NCBI GenBank assembly: GCA_007751475.1
Contig: CP036434.1
Coordinates: 5,027,524-5,091,523 of the forward strand
Length of the DNA: 64,000 nucleotides
Reading direction: 5' to 3'
Origin: Saltatorellus ferox
Lineage (GTDB): Bacteria > Planctomycetota > UBA1135 > GCA-002686595
Shown here in pieces: positions 52,824 to 60,361 of this stretch; within the stretch, counting starts at the first letter, position 1; every line of letters begins with the position of its first letter. The notes under the pieces are model-generated. The model saw only the letters and a program-made list of their open reading frames with translations, was not told the origin of the DNA and made no database searches. The position numbers and the translations under genes were made by a program.

Positions 52824-53825
52824 CTATTCCGCAGGATCAGGCCGTTTCCACAGCTTGACCTCGCACTCCAGCGTCAACCCGGTGCGATCCTGCACCAGGG
52901 ACCGGATCTCGTCGATCAGCTGAAAGACCTCCGTCGCGGTCGCGGCTCCCCGGTTCACCAGGAAGTTGCCGTGGCGCTCCGAGATCACCGCGTCCCCCAC
53001 GGCCCGGCCCTTGCCGCCGGCCTCGTCGACCAGCTGACCCGCGGTCTTGCCGCCGGAGAGCTCGGGGTCGGGGTTCTTGAACACGCACCCCGCACTCCAC
53101 TCCGTCACCGGCTGGACCGCGTTCTTGCGCCGAAGGTAGTCCCGGGTCGCCTCCTGGACGACCAGCTTCGGCATAGGCGTGAACCTCAGCACGGCCCCGC
53201 TGACGATGGCGTCGCCTAGCTTGCCGTCCCGGTACTCGGGGGCCCAGTCGGCCCGCTGAATGTCCCGGAACTGTCCGTCCGGATCCACGACGCGGATCGC
53301 GTCCACGACGTCGCTCATCTGCCAGAGCGTCCCGTCGCTGTTCTTCCCGCCCGCGTTCATGGCGATGCCGCCGCCGAGCTGGCCCGGCACGCCCGCCATC
53401 TTCTCGAGCCCCGAGTAGCCGAGGTCGCGCGCCTTCCGGCAGAGCCCCGGAAGCGGCGCCCCCGCCCAGCACACGAGCCGCGGGTCCCACGAGGGATCCG
53501 GCTGAACCATCTGCCCAGACGGCAGGTTCGTGTCGAACTCCGAGCCATCGCTTTCGGGACCATCGCCCGAAGCCGAGGGCCGGAACACCCGGGCCAGCCG
53601 CTCGGTCGCGATCACGACCCCCGGCAGCCCGCGATCGTCGATCACGACGTTCGCGCCGCCGCCGAGAATACGCGGCTCGAACCCGTACTCCCGCGCGCGC
53701 ACGATGGCCTCGCGGAACTCGTCGGGATTCGCGGGCTCCAGGAGCCACTCGACCGCGCCGCCGACGCGCATCGTCGTCCGGTTCCGGAGATCAGCGCCTG
53801 GAAGCGAAGCGCAAGGCCACTGCAT
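52824..53825 (-). CDS. murB: UDP-N-acetylenolpyruvoylglucosamine reductase
   Basis: Reduces UDP-GlcNAc-enolpyruvate to UDP-MurNAc with FAD and NADPH in cytoplasmic peptidoglycan synthesis. 333 residues with the FAD-binding start 'NRTTMRVGGAVEWLLEP', the loop 'RILGGGANVVIDDRGLPG', 'LEKMAGVPGQLGGGIAMNAG' and the C-terminal 'SAGCVFKNPDPELSGGKTAG', 'ISERHGNFLVNRGAATATEV'. In the 'SAGCVFKNP' motif the proton-donor Ser of E. coli MurB is Cys, as in many type II enzymes; the Glu near the end is 'LECEVKLW'. An insert around residues 85-110 ('ASGDGPESDGSEFDTNLPSG') is longer than usual. The ATG at 53825 overlaps the end of murC by 35 bp, so the two are translated together. Confidence 0.93.
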   Translation of the reverse strand: MQWPCASLPGADLRNRTTMRVGGAVEWLLEPANPDEFREAIVRAREYGFEPRILGGGANVVIDDRGLPGVVIATERLARVFRPSASGDGPESDGSEFDTNLPSGQMVQPDPSWDPRLVCWAGAPLPGLCRKARDLGYSGLEKMAGVPGQLGGGIAMNAGGKNSDGTLWQMSDVVDAIRVVDPDGQFRDIQRADWAPEYRDGKLGDAIVSGAVLRFTPMPKLVVQEATRDYLRRKNAVQPVTEWSAGCVFKNPDPELSGGKTAGQLVDEAGGKGRAVGDAVISERHGNFLVNRGAATATEVFQLIDEIRSLVQDRTGLTLECEVKLWKRPDPAE

Positions 53826-55194
53826 CGGTCAGATCCCCCCGGACTCCCTCGATATCCCCCGCGCCGAGCACGAAGCCCACCGCGTCTTGATTGAGACCGG
53901 CCGCGAACTTCTTCGCCGCCGCCTTGGGTGCGCCGCCGAGATGCGCATCGAGGCCCGCGAGGCGCAGGCGCGTGACGAGCGTCTCCGCGTCGGCTCCGCC
54001 GCGCCGGTCGATGTGCTTGCGCGCGCCGTAGACATCGGCCACGACGATGCGATCGAGACCGCGCAGGGACTCGACGAAGCCGTCCATCAGCCGCGCGGTG
54101 CGGCTCGCCTGGTGGGGCTGGAAGAGCACGTGAAGCTCCTTGCCAGGGAAGGCACGACGCGCGGTCTCCAGGGTCACCGCGACCTCCGTGGGATGGTGCG
54201 CATAGTCATGCACGAGCGCGATCCCGCCGGGCGAGCCCCAGGACTCGAAGCGGCGGGCAGCGCCCGGGTACTCGGCCACGCCGCGGGCCGCGCCCGCGGG
54301 CGTCATCCCGGCCGCGCCGACGGCGAGCCCCACGGCCAGGGCCGCGTTGTCCACGTTGAAGCGTCCGGGCACCGACAGCTCAAACGCAGGCGTCGCCCAG
54401 CCCGGACCCCGGAGCCGGATGCGGAAGGTCCCGCGCGTTTCGGCGAGCAGGTCGACCTGGAGTTCGCGCCCCAGGCGCCAGACCCGCCCCCGGACGGCCT
54501 CGGCCACGCAGTCAGGGACCTCGGGCCCGAGGACCACGAGCCCCTTGGGATCGACGGAGTTCGCGAACCGGCAAAAGGCGTTCTGCAGCGCGTCGAAGGA
54601 GCCGTAGCAGTCCAGGTGATCGGGCTCGACGTTGGTGATGATCGCGCCCGTCGGAACGAGGTGCAGGAAGGACCGGTCGTACTCGCAGGCCTCGACCGAG
54701 AACCAGCCGCCGGGGTCCGCGGGAATCGCGTTCGTTCCGTGGCCGGTGTGCAGGCCGCCGACGAGGGCGCCGGGCTGGGGTCCGCCCGTGGCCGACAGCG
54801 CGCCGTGCAGCATCCAGGAGGTGGTCGTCTTGCCGTGGGTGCCGGCCGTGGCCAGCGTCCGGCCGCGCGGCGCCATCTGCCCGATGAGCTGCGCGTACTT
54901 GATCACGGGGATGCCGCGCTCGCGGGCGCACATCACCTGGGGATCCTCGTCCGCAACCGCGGCCGAACGCGCCACGAGCCCGACTCCTGCGGGCAAATGC
55001 GACGTTTCGCTCGGCCCGATCACCAGCGGCACGCCTTCGAGCCCCAGAACCTCCGTGAAAGGCGAGACCTCTCGGTCATGACCCGTCACGATGTAGCCGC
55101 GCCGCGCGAGCAGCCTCGCCGCGCCGGACATGCCGGCGCCGCCCGCACCCAGCATGTGAATGTGGCGCGGAAGCTCCGCGTTCTCTGTGTTCAT
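53791..55194 (-). CDS. murC: UDP-N-acetylmuramate--L-alanine ligase
   Basis: Adds L-alanine to UDP-MurNAc with ATP, the first amino-acid step of peptidoglycan precursor synthesis. 467 residues from ATG 55194 with the Rossmann-type N-terminal motif 'HIHMLGAGGAGMSGAARLLA' (residues 11-30), the Mur-ligase ATP loop 'GTHGKTT' (118-124), 'VEPDHLDCYGSFDALQNAF' with the conserved Asp/His, 'GRFNVDNAALAVGLAVG', and 'HDYAHHPTEVAVTLETARR' in the third domain. Two GGAGGG runs precede two alternative ATGs at 55206 and 55194, twelve bases apart, so the exact start is uncertain. The gene heads the murC-murB pair and is divergent from the DUF2007 gene at 55285. Confidence 0.95.
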   Translation of the reverse strand: MNTENAELPRHIHMLGAGGAGMSGAARLLARRGYIVTGHDREVSPFTEVLGLEGVPLVIGPSETSHLPAGVGLVARSAAVADEDPQVMCARERGIPVIKYAQLIGQMAPRGRTLATAGTHGKTTTSWMLHGALSATGGPQPGALVGGLHTGHGTNAIPADPGGWFSVEACEYDRSFLHLVPTGAIITNVEPDHLDCYGSFDALQNAFCRFANSVDPKGLVVLGPEVPDCVAEAVRGRVWRLGRELQVDLLAETRGTFRIRLRGPGWATPAFELSVPGRFNVDNAALAVGLAVGAAGMTPAGAARGVAEYPGAARRFESWGSPGGIALVHDYAHHPTEVAVTLETARRAFPGKELHVLFQPHQASRTARLMDGFVESLRGLDRIVVADVYGARKHIDRRGGADAETLVTRLRLAGLDAHLGGAPKAAAKKFAAGLNQDAVGFVLGAGDIEGVRGDLTDAVALRFASRR

Positions 55195-55284
55195 TCCCTC
55201 CTCCATTTCCCTCCCATACAACCAAACCAGAGGGGCCACTTGAAGCGTGGTGCCGTGAACTGGTTCGCATCCCCGATCTTTCCC

Positions 55285-55527
55285 ATGAGTGACCTCAACT
55301 TCGTCGTCGTCCACGTCGCCTCGGGCTTCCAAGAGGCGCAGATTCTGGCTGGATTCCTTGAATCCGAAGGGATCGCCACGCGCGTGCCCGGCTCGGGCCT
55401 TTCCGACGAGTTCGGGATGTCCCAGAAGCTCACGGGCATGGCCGACGTCGCGGTCATGGAGCGCGATCTGGAGAAGGCGAAGGACATCGTCGCCGCCTGG
55501 GTCGAGCGCGCCGACAGGGAATCCTGA
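55285..55527 (+). CDS. DUF2007-type small protein
   Basis: 80 residues from ATG 55285. The sequence 'FVVVHVASGFQEAQILAGFL' - 'ESEGIATRVPGSGLSDEFGM' - 'ADVAVMERDLEKAKDIVAAW' fits the DUF2007 fold, an ACT-like domain described as a putative signal-transducing protein. The long upstream open frame is the antisense of murB and murC and is not real. It is divergent from murC, with 90 bp between starts. No Cys or metal motif is present. The function is unknown. Confidence 0.75.
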   Translation: MSDLNFVVVHVASGFQEAQILAGFLESEGIATRVPGSGLSDEFGMSQKLTGMADVAVMERDLEKAKDIVAAWVERADRES

Positions 55528-55715
55528 GTCGGAGCCAGCCCGTCCGGCGGGTGCGACGTTTGGGGGTGAAGGGTTTCGCCGGAAATGCCGATGGACCCGA
55601 CTGGGGTCTGCCCCTGCCTGCGGAATTTCTTTCCGCCTCGCTCCCTCACCCTGTCGCCCGCCCCCATCGCCGCTCCCCGAGCGGCCGCCTTTCTCCACCC
55701 GCACCCGGACGCACC

Positions 55716-56486
55716 ATGCGCTTCGCCATTGCTCTCTTGCTCCTCGCTTCCACCGCACTCCTGGGCGCCTGCTCGGCCCCGACGGCCAAGGTGATGCCAT
55801 TCCTGGGCTCGATCGGCCTCGACGGGGATCTCGCCATCGCGGACACGTCCAGCATGACCCGCACCACCTCGACGTTCAGCGAACTCGGCATCACCGACGA
55901 CGAGGCGACCCTCGGCGGTATCGTCCGCCTCGGGCTCGGCGGCGCCGAACTCTCGCTCGCGGGCCTCTCCCTCGACTACTCGGGGAGCGGCACGACGAAC
56001 GGTGAGTTCACCCTGGACGGCCAGACCATTGGCGCCGACGTGGATGTCGACACGGCGATCCAGCTCCAGATGGCGCGCGGCCTCTTCACCTGGGACGTCA
56101 TCCCGATCGGCGGCGTCGACCTCGGGTTCGGCATCGGCGCGACCCTGATCGACCTGAGCTTCGACCTGCGGGAACAGAACGGCCTCGCCTCGATCATGAC
56201 GGACCAGCTCATCCCGATTCCCCTCATCGGCGCGCGCGCCGCGTGGACCTGGGGCCCGGTCGACCTGCGCGCGGACGTCGGCGGCCTGATCGTCGAGTAC
56301 GACGGCGACGAGGCCAAGGTGCTCGATGGAGAGGTCTCCGCGGCGGTCGAGTTCCTCGGCGTCGGTGACCTCGTCGTGGGCTACCGGATCACGAAAATCG
56401 ACGCGGCCTACGAGGACGCGGACTCGCGGATCGACGCGAACTTCGCCCTAGAGGGCTACTACTTCGGTCTTCAGTTCGGTTTCTAG
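55716..56486 (+). CDS. Putative outer-membrane lipoprotein with beta-barrel-like body
   Basis: 256 residues from ATG 55716. A lipoprotein signal 'FAIALLLLASTALLGACS' places the modified Cys near residue 19. The rest is a regular alternation of beta strands and Gly/Asp turns ('LGLGGAELSLAGLSLDYSGS', 'GVDLGFGIGATLIDLSFDLR', 'GPVDLRADVGGLIVEYDGDE') and ends in 'EGYYFGLQFGF', a terminal aromatic strand like those of barrel proteins. No catalytic motif is seen. A 188-bp upstream region follows the DUF2007 gene and holds nothing I can name. The role is unknown; an outer-membrane position is a reasonable inference. Confidence 0.7.
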   Translation: MRFAIALLLLASTALLGACSAPTAKVMPFLGSIGLDGDLAIADTSSMTRTTSTFSELGITDDEATLGGIVRLGLGGAELSLAGLSLDYSGSGTTNGEFTLDGQTIGADVDVDTAIQLQMARGLFTWDVIPIGGVDLGFGIGATLIDLSFDLREQNGLASIMTDQLIPIPLIGARAAWTWGPVDLRADVGGLIVEYDGDEAKVLDGEVSAAVEFLGVGDLVVGYRITKIDAAYEDADSRIDANFALEGYYFGLQFGF

Positions 56487-56571
56487 GGGATGCGATCGCC
56501 TGGCAGTTCAGGCGGCGACAATCTGTCGGGTTCCGTCCCTTTCGAAATTTTAAAATCCGGGTTAGCGTCGA

Positions 56572-56588
56572 AGCATGCTTTGCATGCT
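56572..56588 (+). promoter_or_regulatory. Hairpin covering the start codon of the CRTAC1-type gene
   Basis: AGCATGC, loop TTT, GCATGCT: a perfect 7-bp stem which contains the ATG at 56575 and the second in-frame ATG at 56584. It could hide the initiation codon in the mRNA. A palindromic AT-rich patch ATTTTAAAAT at 56547-56556, about 19 bases upstream, could be part of the promoter. Confidence 0.4.
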
Positions 56589-58452
56589 CTTGACGTTCGC
56601 CGCGTCCGGTCCTGTCTCCGGGACCCCTGCCTCCGCCGGCCCCCAGTCCGGCGGAGCGGTCATCAGGCTCTCGGAGACTACCCCTGACCTGCGGGACCCG
56701 CGCCTCGACGGCTGGAAGACCGAGGCGTTCGCCGAGGATGCGGGCGCGGTCCTCAAGGCGTGGAAGCACGAGTTCGCGGATGGCCCGGCGGAGTCGTCCC
56801 GGCGAAGGGCCGCCGAGGGCTTGATCCACGTGCCGGTGCCCGAGGGGCTTCAGCGCGTTCGCGACACAGGCTCCTTCACCGCGACCCGCTGGACGAGGGC
56901 GCTGGTAGGTGCCGAAGTCGGGAACCGGGACGACGCCGAGAGAGAGGACGCCGAGAGAAGGGACACCGAGAGACAGGATCTGGGCGACCTCGTAGCGCTC
57001 ATGCGAGGGCCCTTCCAGGGCCACGCGCACGTGCTCATCAAGGTGACCGGCGTCACGCCGTCGGAGGTCCCCGGCGCACCTTGGCGCACGGCACTGCTTC
57101 TGGAGGTCGGCGGTCACTCCGCGGAACGCGGGTGGCACTCGACCGCGACGGGAACGGCCGACTGGCAGATCGCTGAGGGCGAGCGCGGGGCGCCGAGGCT
57201 CCTGGACCTGACCCTCGACAGCTTCGAGTCGACCGAGCTGCGGATCCCGGGCGGCCAGCTCTTCGAAGACGTGACCGCGACCGTCCTCGAGGGCGAGCCC
57301 GCCTGGACCGAACAGCTCCTCGTCGGCCAGGACCGCTGGGCGCGCACGATCGAAGAGCGGCTCGGCATGGGTCTCTACAAGCACAGCGGCATCGCCGTCG
57401 GCGATGCGAACGGCGACGGCCTGGAAGACCTCTACGTCGCGCAGCCCGCGGGGCTCCCGAACCTGTTGCTCCTGAAGGACGCGCGCGGCGGGCTCCACGA
57501 CGTGGCCGCCGCAGCGGGCGTCGACTGGCTCGACCACACCTCCAGCGCGCTCCTCCTCGACCTCGACGGCGACGGCGACCAGGACCTCGCGGCCACCGTC
57601 GGCGGCGTGCTCGTCGTGCACGAGAACCTCGGGTTCCAGGACGGATCCGAAGGCGGCGCCCCGAGGTTCCGCGCGCGTCCCCCACTCACGTCCCAGGACA
57701 CCGACCTCTACGGCCTCTCCGCCGCCGACGTCGACCTCGACGGCGACCTCGATCTCTACGTCACGGCGGACTTCGCGAACAAGCGCCGCGACGAGTCGAC
57801 GACGGAGCGGGCGCGCTTCGACTACGTCGACGCCAACGACGGCGGACGCAACGTGCTGTGGCGCAACGTGGGCGGCCTTCGCTTCGAGGACGCCACGGCC
57901 GAGCTCGGACTCGACGTGAACAACCAGCGCCACAGTCTCGCGGCGACCTGGCGCGACCTCGATCGCGACGGCGATATCGACCTGTACGTGGCCAACGACT
58001 ACGGGCACAACTGCCTCTACCGGAATCGCTCCGAACTCGGGGAACGCCGCGTGGGACCGCTCTTCGAGGAGTGCGCGGAGAGCTGCGGCGTCGAGGATCG
58101 TGGGTCGGGCATGTCGATCGACGTGGGCGATCCGAACCGGGACGGGGAGCTCGACCTGCTCGTGGCCAACATGTGGTCGTCGGCCGGTCGACGCGTGGTT
58201 CCCCAGAAGGGTTTCGGCGCCGCGGACAGCGCGGCCGAGCGCGATCAGTTCTCGCGCTTCGCCAAGGGCAACACGCTCTTCCTCGCCAGTTCCGGGGACT
58301 CCGAGCGGTACGCGGAGGCGAGCCGAGGCGCCAATATCGAGCGCGGCCGCTGGGCCTGGGGTACGCCCTTCATCGATCTCGACGGAGACGGCTGGGAGGA
58401 CATGCTGGTCGGCAACGGCTACGTGACCTCCCACGACACGGGCGACCTCTGA
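56575..58452 (+). CDS. CRTAC1-type FG-GAP protein, N-terminal part ending at an in-frame TGA
   Basis: 625 residues. The signal-like N-terminus 'MLCMLLTFAASGPVSG' is followed by ~230 residues without recognised motif and then a calcium-binding FG-GAP/VCBS propeller: 'GIAVGDANGDGLEDLYVAQP', 'LLDLDGDGDQDLAATVGGVL', 'SAADVDLDGDLDLYVTADFA', 'WRDLDRDGDIDLYVANDYGH', 'DVGDPNRDGELDLLVANMWS' and 'FIDLDGDGWEDMLVGNGYVT'. The last visible residues 'SHDTGDL' lead straight into TGA. The next codons in the same frame, 'SFYWRQVVSSNQAG', are the continuation expected in this family, where an Asp-Leu is usually followed by one residue and then 'SFxWRQVV'. The stop therefore interrupts what should be one gene of ~1261 codons (56575-60360). 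Either a mutation, a readthrough stop or a sequence error. Confidence 0.85.
   Translation: MLCMLLTFAASGPVSGTPASAGPQSGGAVIRLSETTPDLRDPRLDGWKTEAFAEDAGAVLKAWKHEFADGPAESSRRRAAEGLIHVPVPEGLQRVRDTGSFTATRWTRALVGAEVGNRDDAEREDAERRDTERQDLGDLVALMRGPFQGHAHVLIKVTGVTPSEVPGAPWRTALLLEVGGHSAERGWHSTATGTADWQIAEGERGAPRLLDLTLDSFESTELRIPGGQLFEDVTATVLEGEPAWTEQLLVGQDRWARTIEERLGMGLYKHSGIAVGDANGDGLEDLYVAQPAGLPNLLLLKDARGGLHDVAAAAGVDWLDHTSSALLLDLDGDGDQDLAATVGGVLVVHENLGFQDGSEGGAPRFRARPPLTSQDTDLYGLSAADVDLDGDLDLYVTADFANKRRDESTTERARFDYVDANDGGRNVLWRNVGGLRFEDATAELGLDVNNQRHSLAATWRDLDRDGDIDLYVANDYGHNCLYRNRSELGERRVGPLFEECAESCGVEDRGSGMSIDVGDPNRDGELDLLVANMWSSAGRRVVPQKGFGAADSAAERDQFSRFAKGNTLFLASSGDSERYAEASRGANIERGRWAWGTPFIDLDGDGWEDMLVGNGYVTSHDTGDL
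58450..58452 (+). other. In-frame TGA in the CRTAC1-type gene
   Basis: Context CTC TGA AGC TTC TAC. The homology and frame continue on both sides, so only this codon separates the two parts. A TGG, or any other one-base neighbour, would restore a continuous protein. The position is not a normal Cys site, and no SECIS-like hairpin is apparent, so selenocysteine is not suggested. Confidence 0.85.
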
Positions 58453-58473
58453 AGCTTCTACTGGCGGCAGGTC

Positions 58474-60360
58474 GTGTCGTCGAATCAAGCGGGGCCCATC
58501 GGGGCGGTGGAACTGGAAGCGGCGGCGGCGGCGCTGAACGAGGCCTCCTTCGTCGAAGCCGCGAACGGAGACGACGACGATGGCCGTAGTGGAGATCAGG
58601 GGAGCGGCGCGGGCGGCGTCCAGGTCCAGGGCGCGCACCGCGCGCTCCACGAAATGGTGGCCCGCGGAGGGTCCTTCAGCGGGCGCGAGCGGAACTGCGC
58701 GTACCTCAACACGCGCGATGGCCAGTTTGCGGCCGCGGCCTCCGCGGTCGGCTTCGACTTCCCGGATGACGCGCGCGCGGTGGTCACGCTGGACTACGAC
58801 GGCGACGGCGACCTCGACGTCATCACGACGAATCGCACGGCGCCGCGCCTGCGCGTTCTCCTGAACCGGAGCGAACGACTCGTGGGCTCGGATCGAACGC
58901 ACTCGATCGGCCTCGTGCTCGAAAGCAGCGCACCCGGGAACCGAAGCGCGATCGGCGCGACCGTCGAGGTCTCCCTGAAGAACGCGCCACCGATCGTCCG
59001 CACCGTCACCGCGGGCGCCGGTTTCCTGGGCGCGTCGAGCACGCGGCTCACGATCGGGGTCGGCGGCGCGAGCGCCGTGGACGACGTGCGCGTCACCTGG
59101 CCGGGCGGAGTCGCCGAGTCGTTCGGGCCGTTGCCTGCGAACGGCGAGGCTTTCACGCTGAAGCAGGGAGCCGCCGGATCGACGCCGAGGGAGCGCATCA
59201 CCACGGGCTTCACCGTCGCGTCGCCCCTGTCTTCCACCGAGACCGCCTTCGAAGGCCCTGGGTGCGACGCCGCTGTCGTGTCCGCTTACCTCACGCTCCC
59301 CGAGCCTCTCCCCCCCATCGAACGGAACGGCGAACCGTACGCGTGGCGCGACATCGACATTGAGCCCCACGCTCTCCACGAGCCCGGCAGCGGGCCGAGG
59401 GTCGTGACGCTCTGGTCGCTCGACTGCGCCCTGTGTGCCACCGAACTCACGCGCTGGAAGACATCGGACGCGACCTACCCGATCCTCGCTCTGTCCGTGG
59501 ACGACGTCATCGGGGCGGCCAGGGGTCAGAAGTTCGACCACGCGCGCCTGGACGACTTCGTGACGGCGTGGCCGGATACCGGAGAGCGCGAGATCACCTT
59601 CGGAACCGCGAGCTACGAGTTGCTCGAGGCGCTGCAGTCCGCCGTCGACCGGCCGTTCGCGCGGGACGAGGACATCGCCCTTCCGGCGACCTTCGTCCTG
59701 GATGCGGCTGGTAGAATCGCGTCCGTGCATCGCGGCCCCGTGGGCGCCGAGGTCCTGGGAACCGAGCTCGCGTTCCTGAGCTCGCCTGAGTCGGAGCAGC
59801 CCGAGAAACGACGCTCGCGCGCAACGCCGTTCCAGGGCCGCTGGCTGGCGGCTGCGCCGAAGTTCTCGGCCGTCGGTCTGGCCCGCGCGTGGCTCGACTC
59901 CGGCCAGGCCAGGGCGGCAGCGGATCTTCTGCAGCGCGCGGAAGCCCGCGGCGAGTGGTCGTCCGACTCGGCCACGGCGCGCCCGGCCTCCCGCGCGTCC
60001 GCCGAGGCAGCGAGACTCCTCTACGAAGCCGGCGACCTGCCCCACGCGATCGAAGCCGCCAACCTGACCTCGAAGCTGCGCCCCGAATGGGCCAAGGGGC
60101 ACTTCAACCGCGCGACGATACTGGACGCCGCGGGCCTCTTCGAAGAAGCGGAAGCCGCCTACACCCAGGTGCTGGAACTGCGCGCTCGTCACTGGCAGGC
60201 CCTGGCGAACCGCGGCTGGCTCAGGGGCCGAACCGGCCGAAAGGCCGAGGGCCTTGCCGACCTGCAGCAGGCCCTCAAGGTCCTACCGAAGGGAGTGCCG
60301 CAGGGTCAGCGCGCGCAGCTGGAATCCATGGTCCAGGCGCTACGGGAAGGACGCGAGTAG
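58474..60360 (+). CDS. CRTAC1-type protein, C-terminal part: ASPIC/UnbV, thioredoxin-like and TPR domains
   Basis: 628 residues from a GTG at 58474, in the same frame as the previous part. It ends the propeller ('LDYDGDGDLDVITTNRTAPR'), then shows the ASPIC/UnbV domain ('NRSAIGATVEVSLKNAPP', 'VRTVTAGAGFLGASSTRLTI', 'VRVTWPGGVAESF'). A thioredoxin-like domain follows ('RVVTLWSLDCALCATELTRW', with a CxxC-like 'CALC', and 'LPATFVLDAAGRIASVHRGP'), and the last ~160 residues are TPR-type helices ('ARAWLDSGQARAAADLLQRA', 'LYEAGDLPHAIEAANLTSKL', 'AEAAYTQVLELRARHWQALA'). The GTG would cut the protein inside a domain, so independent expression is doubtful. The operonic pair is best seen as one broken gene. 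Confidence 0.85.
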   Translation: MSSNQAGPIGAVELEAAAAALNEASFVEAANGDDDDGRSGDQGSGAGGVQVQGAHRALHEMVARGGSFSGRERNCAYLNTRDGQFAAAASAVGFDFPDDARAVVTLDYDGDGDLDVITTNRTAPRLRVLLNRSERLVGSDRTHSIGLVLESSAPGNRSAIGATVEVSLKNAPPIVRTVTAGAGFLGASSTRLTIGVGGASAVDDVRVTWPGGVAESFGPLPANGEAFTLKQGAAGSTPRERITTGFTVASPLSSTETAFEGPGCDAAVVSAYLTLPEPLPPIERNGEPYAWRDIDIEPHALHEPGSGPRVVTLWSLDCALCATELTRWKTSDATYPILALSVDDVIGAARGQKFDHARLDDFVTAWPDTGEREITFGTASYELLEALQSAVDRPFARDEDIALPATFVLDAAGRIASVHRGPVGAEVLGTELAFLSSPESEQPEKRRSRATPFQGRWLAAAPKFSAVGLARAWLDSGQARAAADLLQRAEARGEWSSDSATARPASRASAEAARLLYEAGDLPHAIEAANLTSKLRPEWAKGHFNRATILDAAGLFEEAEAAYTQVLELRARHWQALANRGWLRGRTGRKAEGLADLQQALKVLPKGVPQGQRAQLESMVQALREGRE

Positions 60361-60361
60361 A

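Noticed and set aside
58450..58452. Selenocysteine at the in-frame TGA
   Set aside because: The position in the family is not Cys or Ser of an active site and no SECIS-like hairpin directly follows.
56389..60192. A minus-strand open frame of over 1200 codons across the CRTAC1-type gene
   Set aside because: It is antisense to FG-GAP, UnbV and TPR motifs on the plus strand, has low-complexity Arg/Glu/Val composition and no domain; it comes from GC-rich codon third positions.
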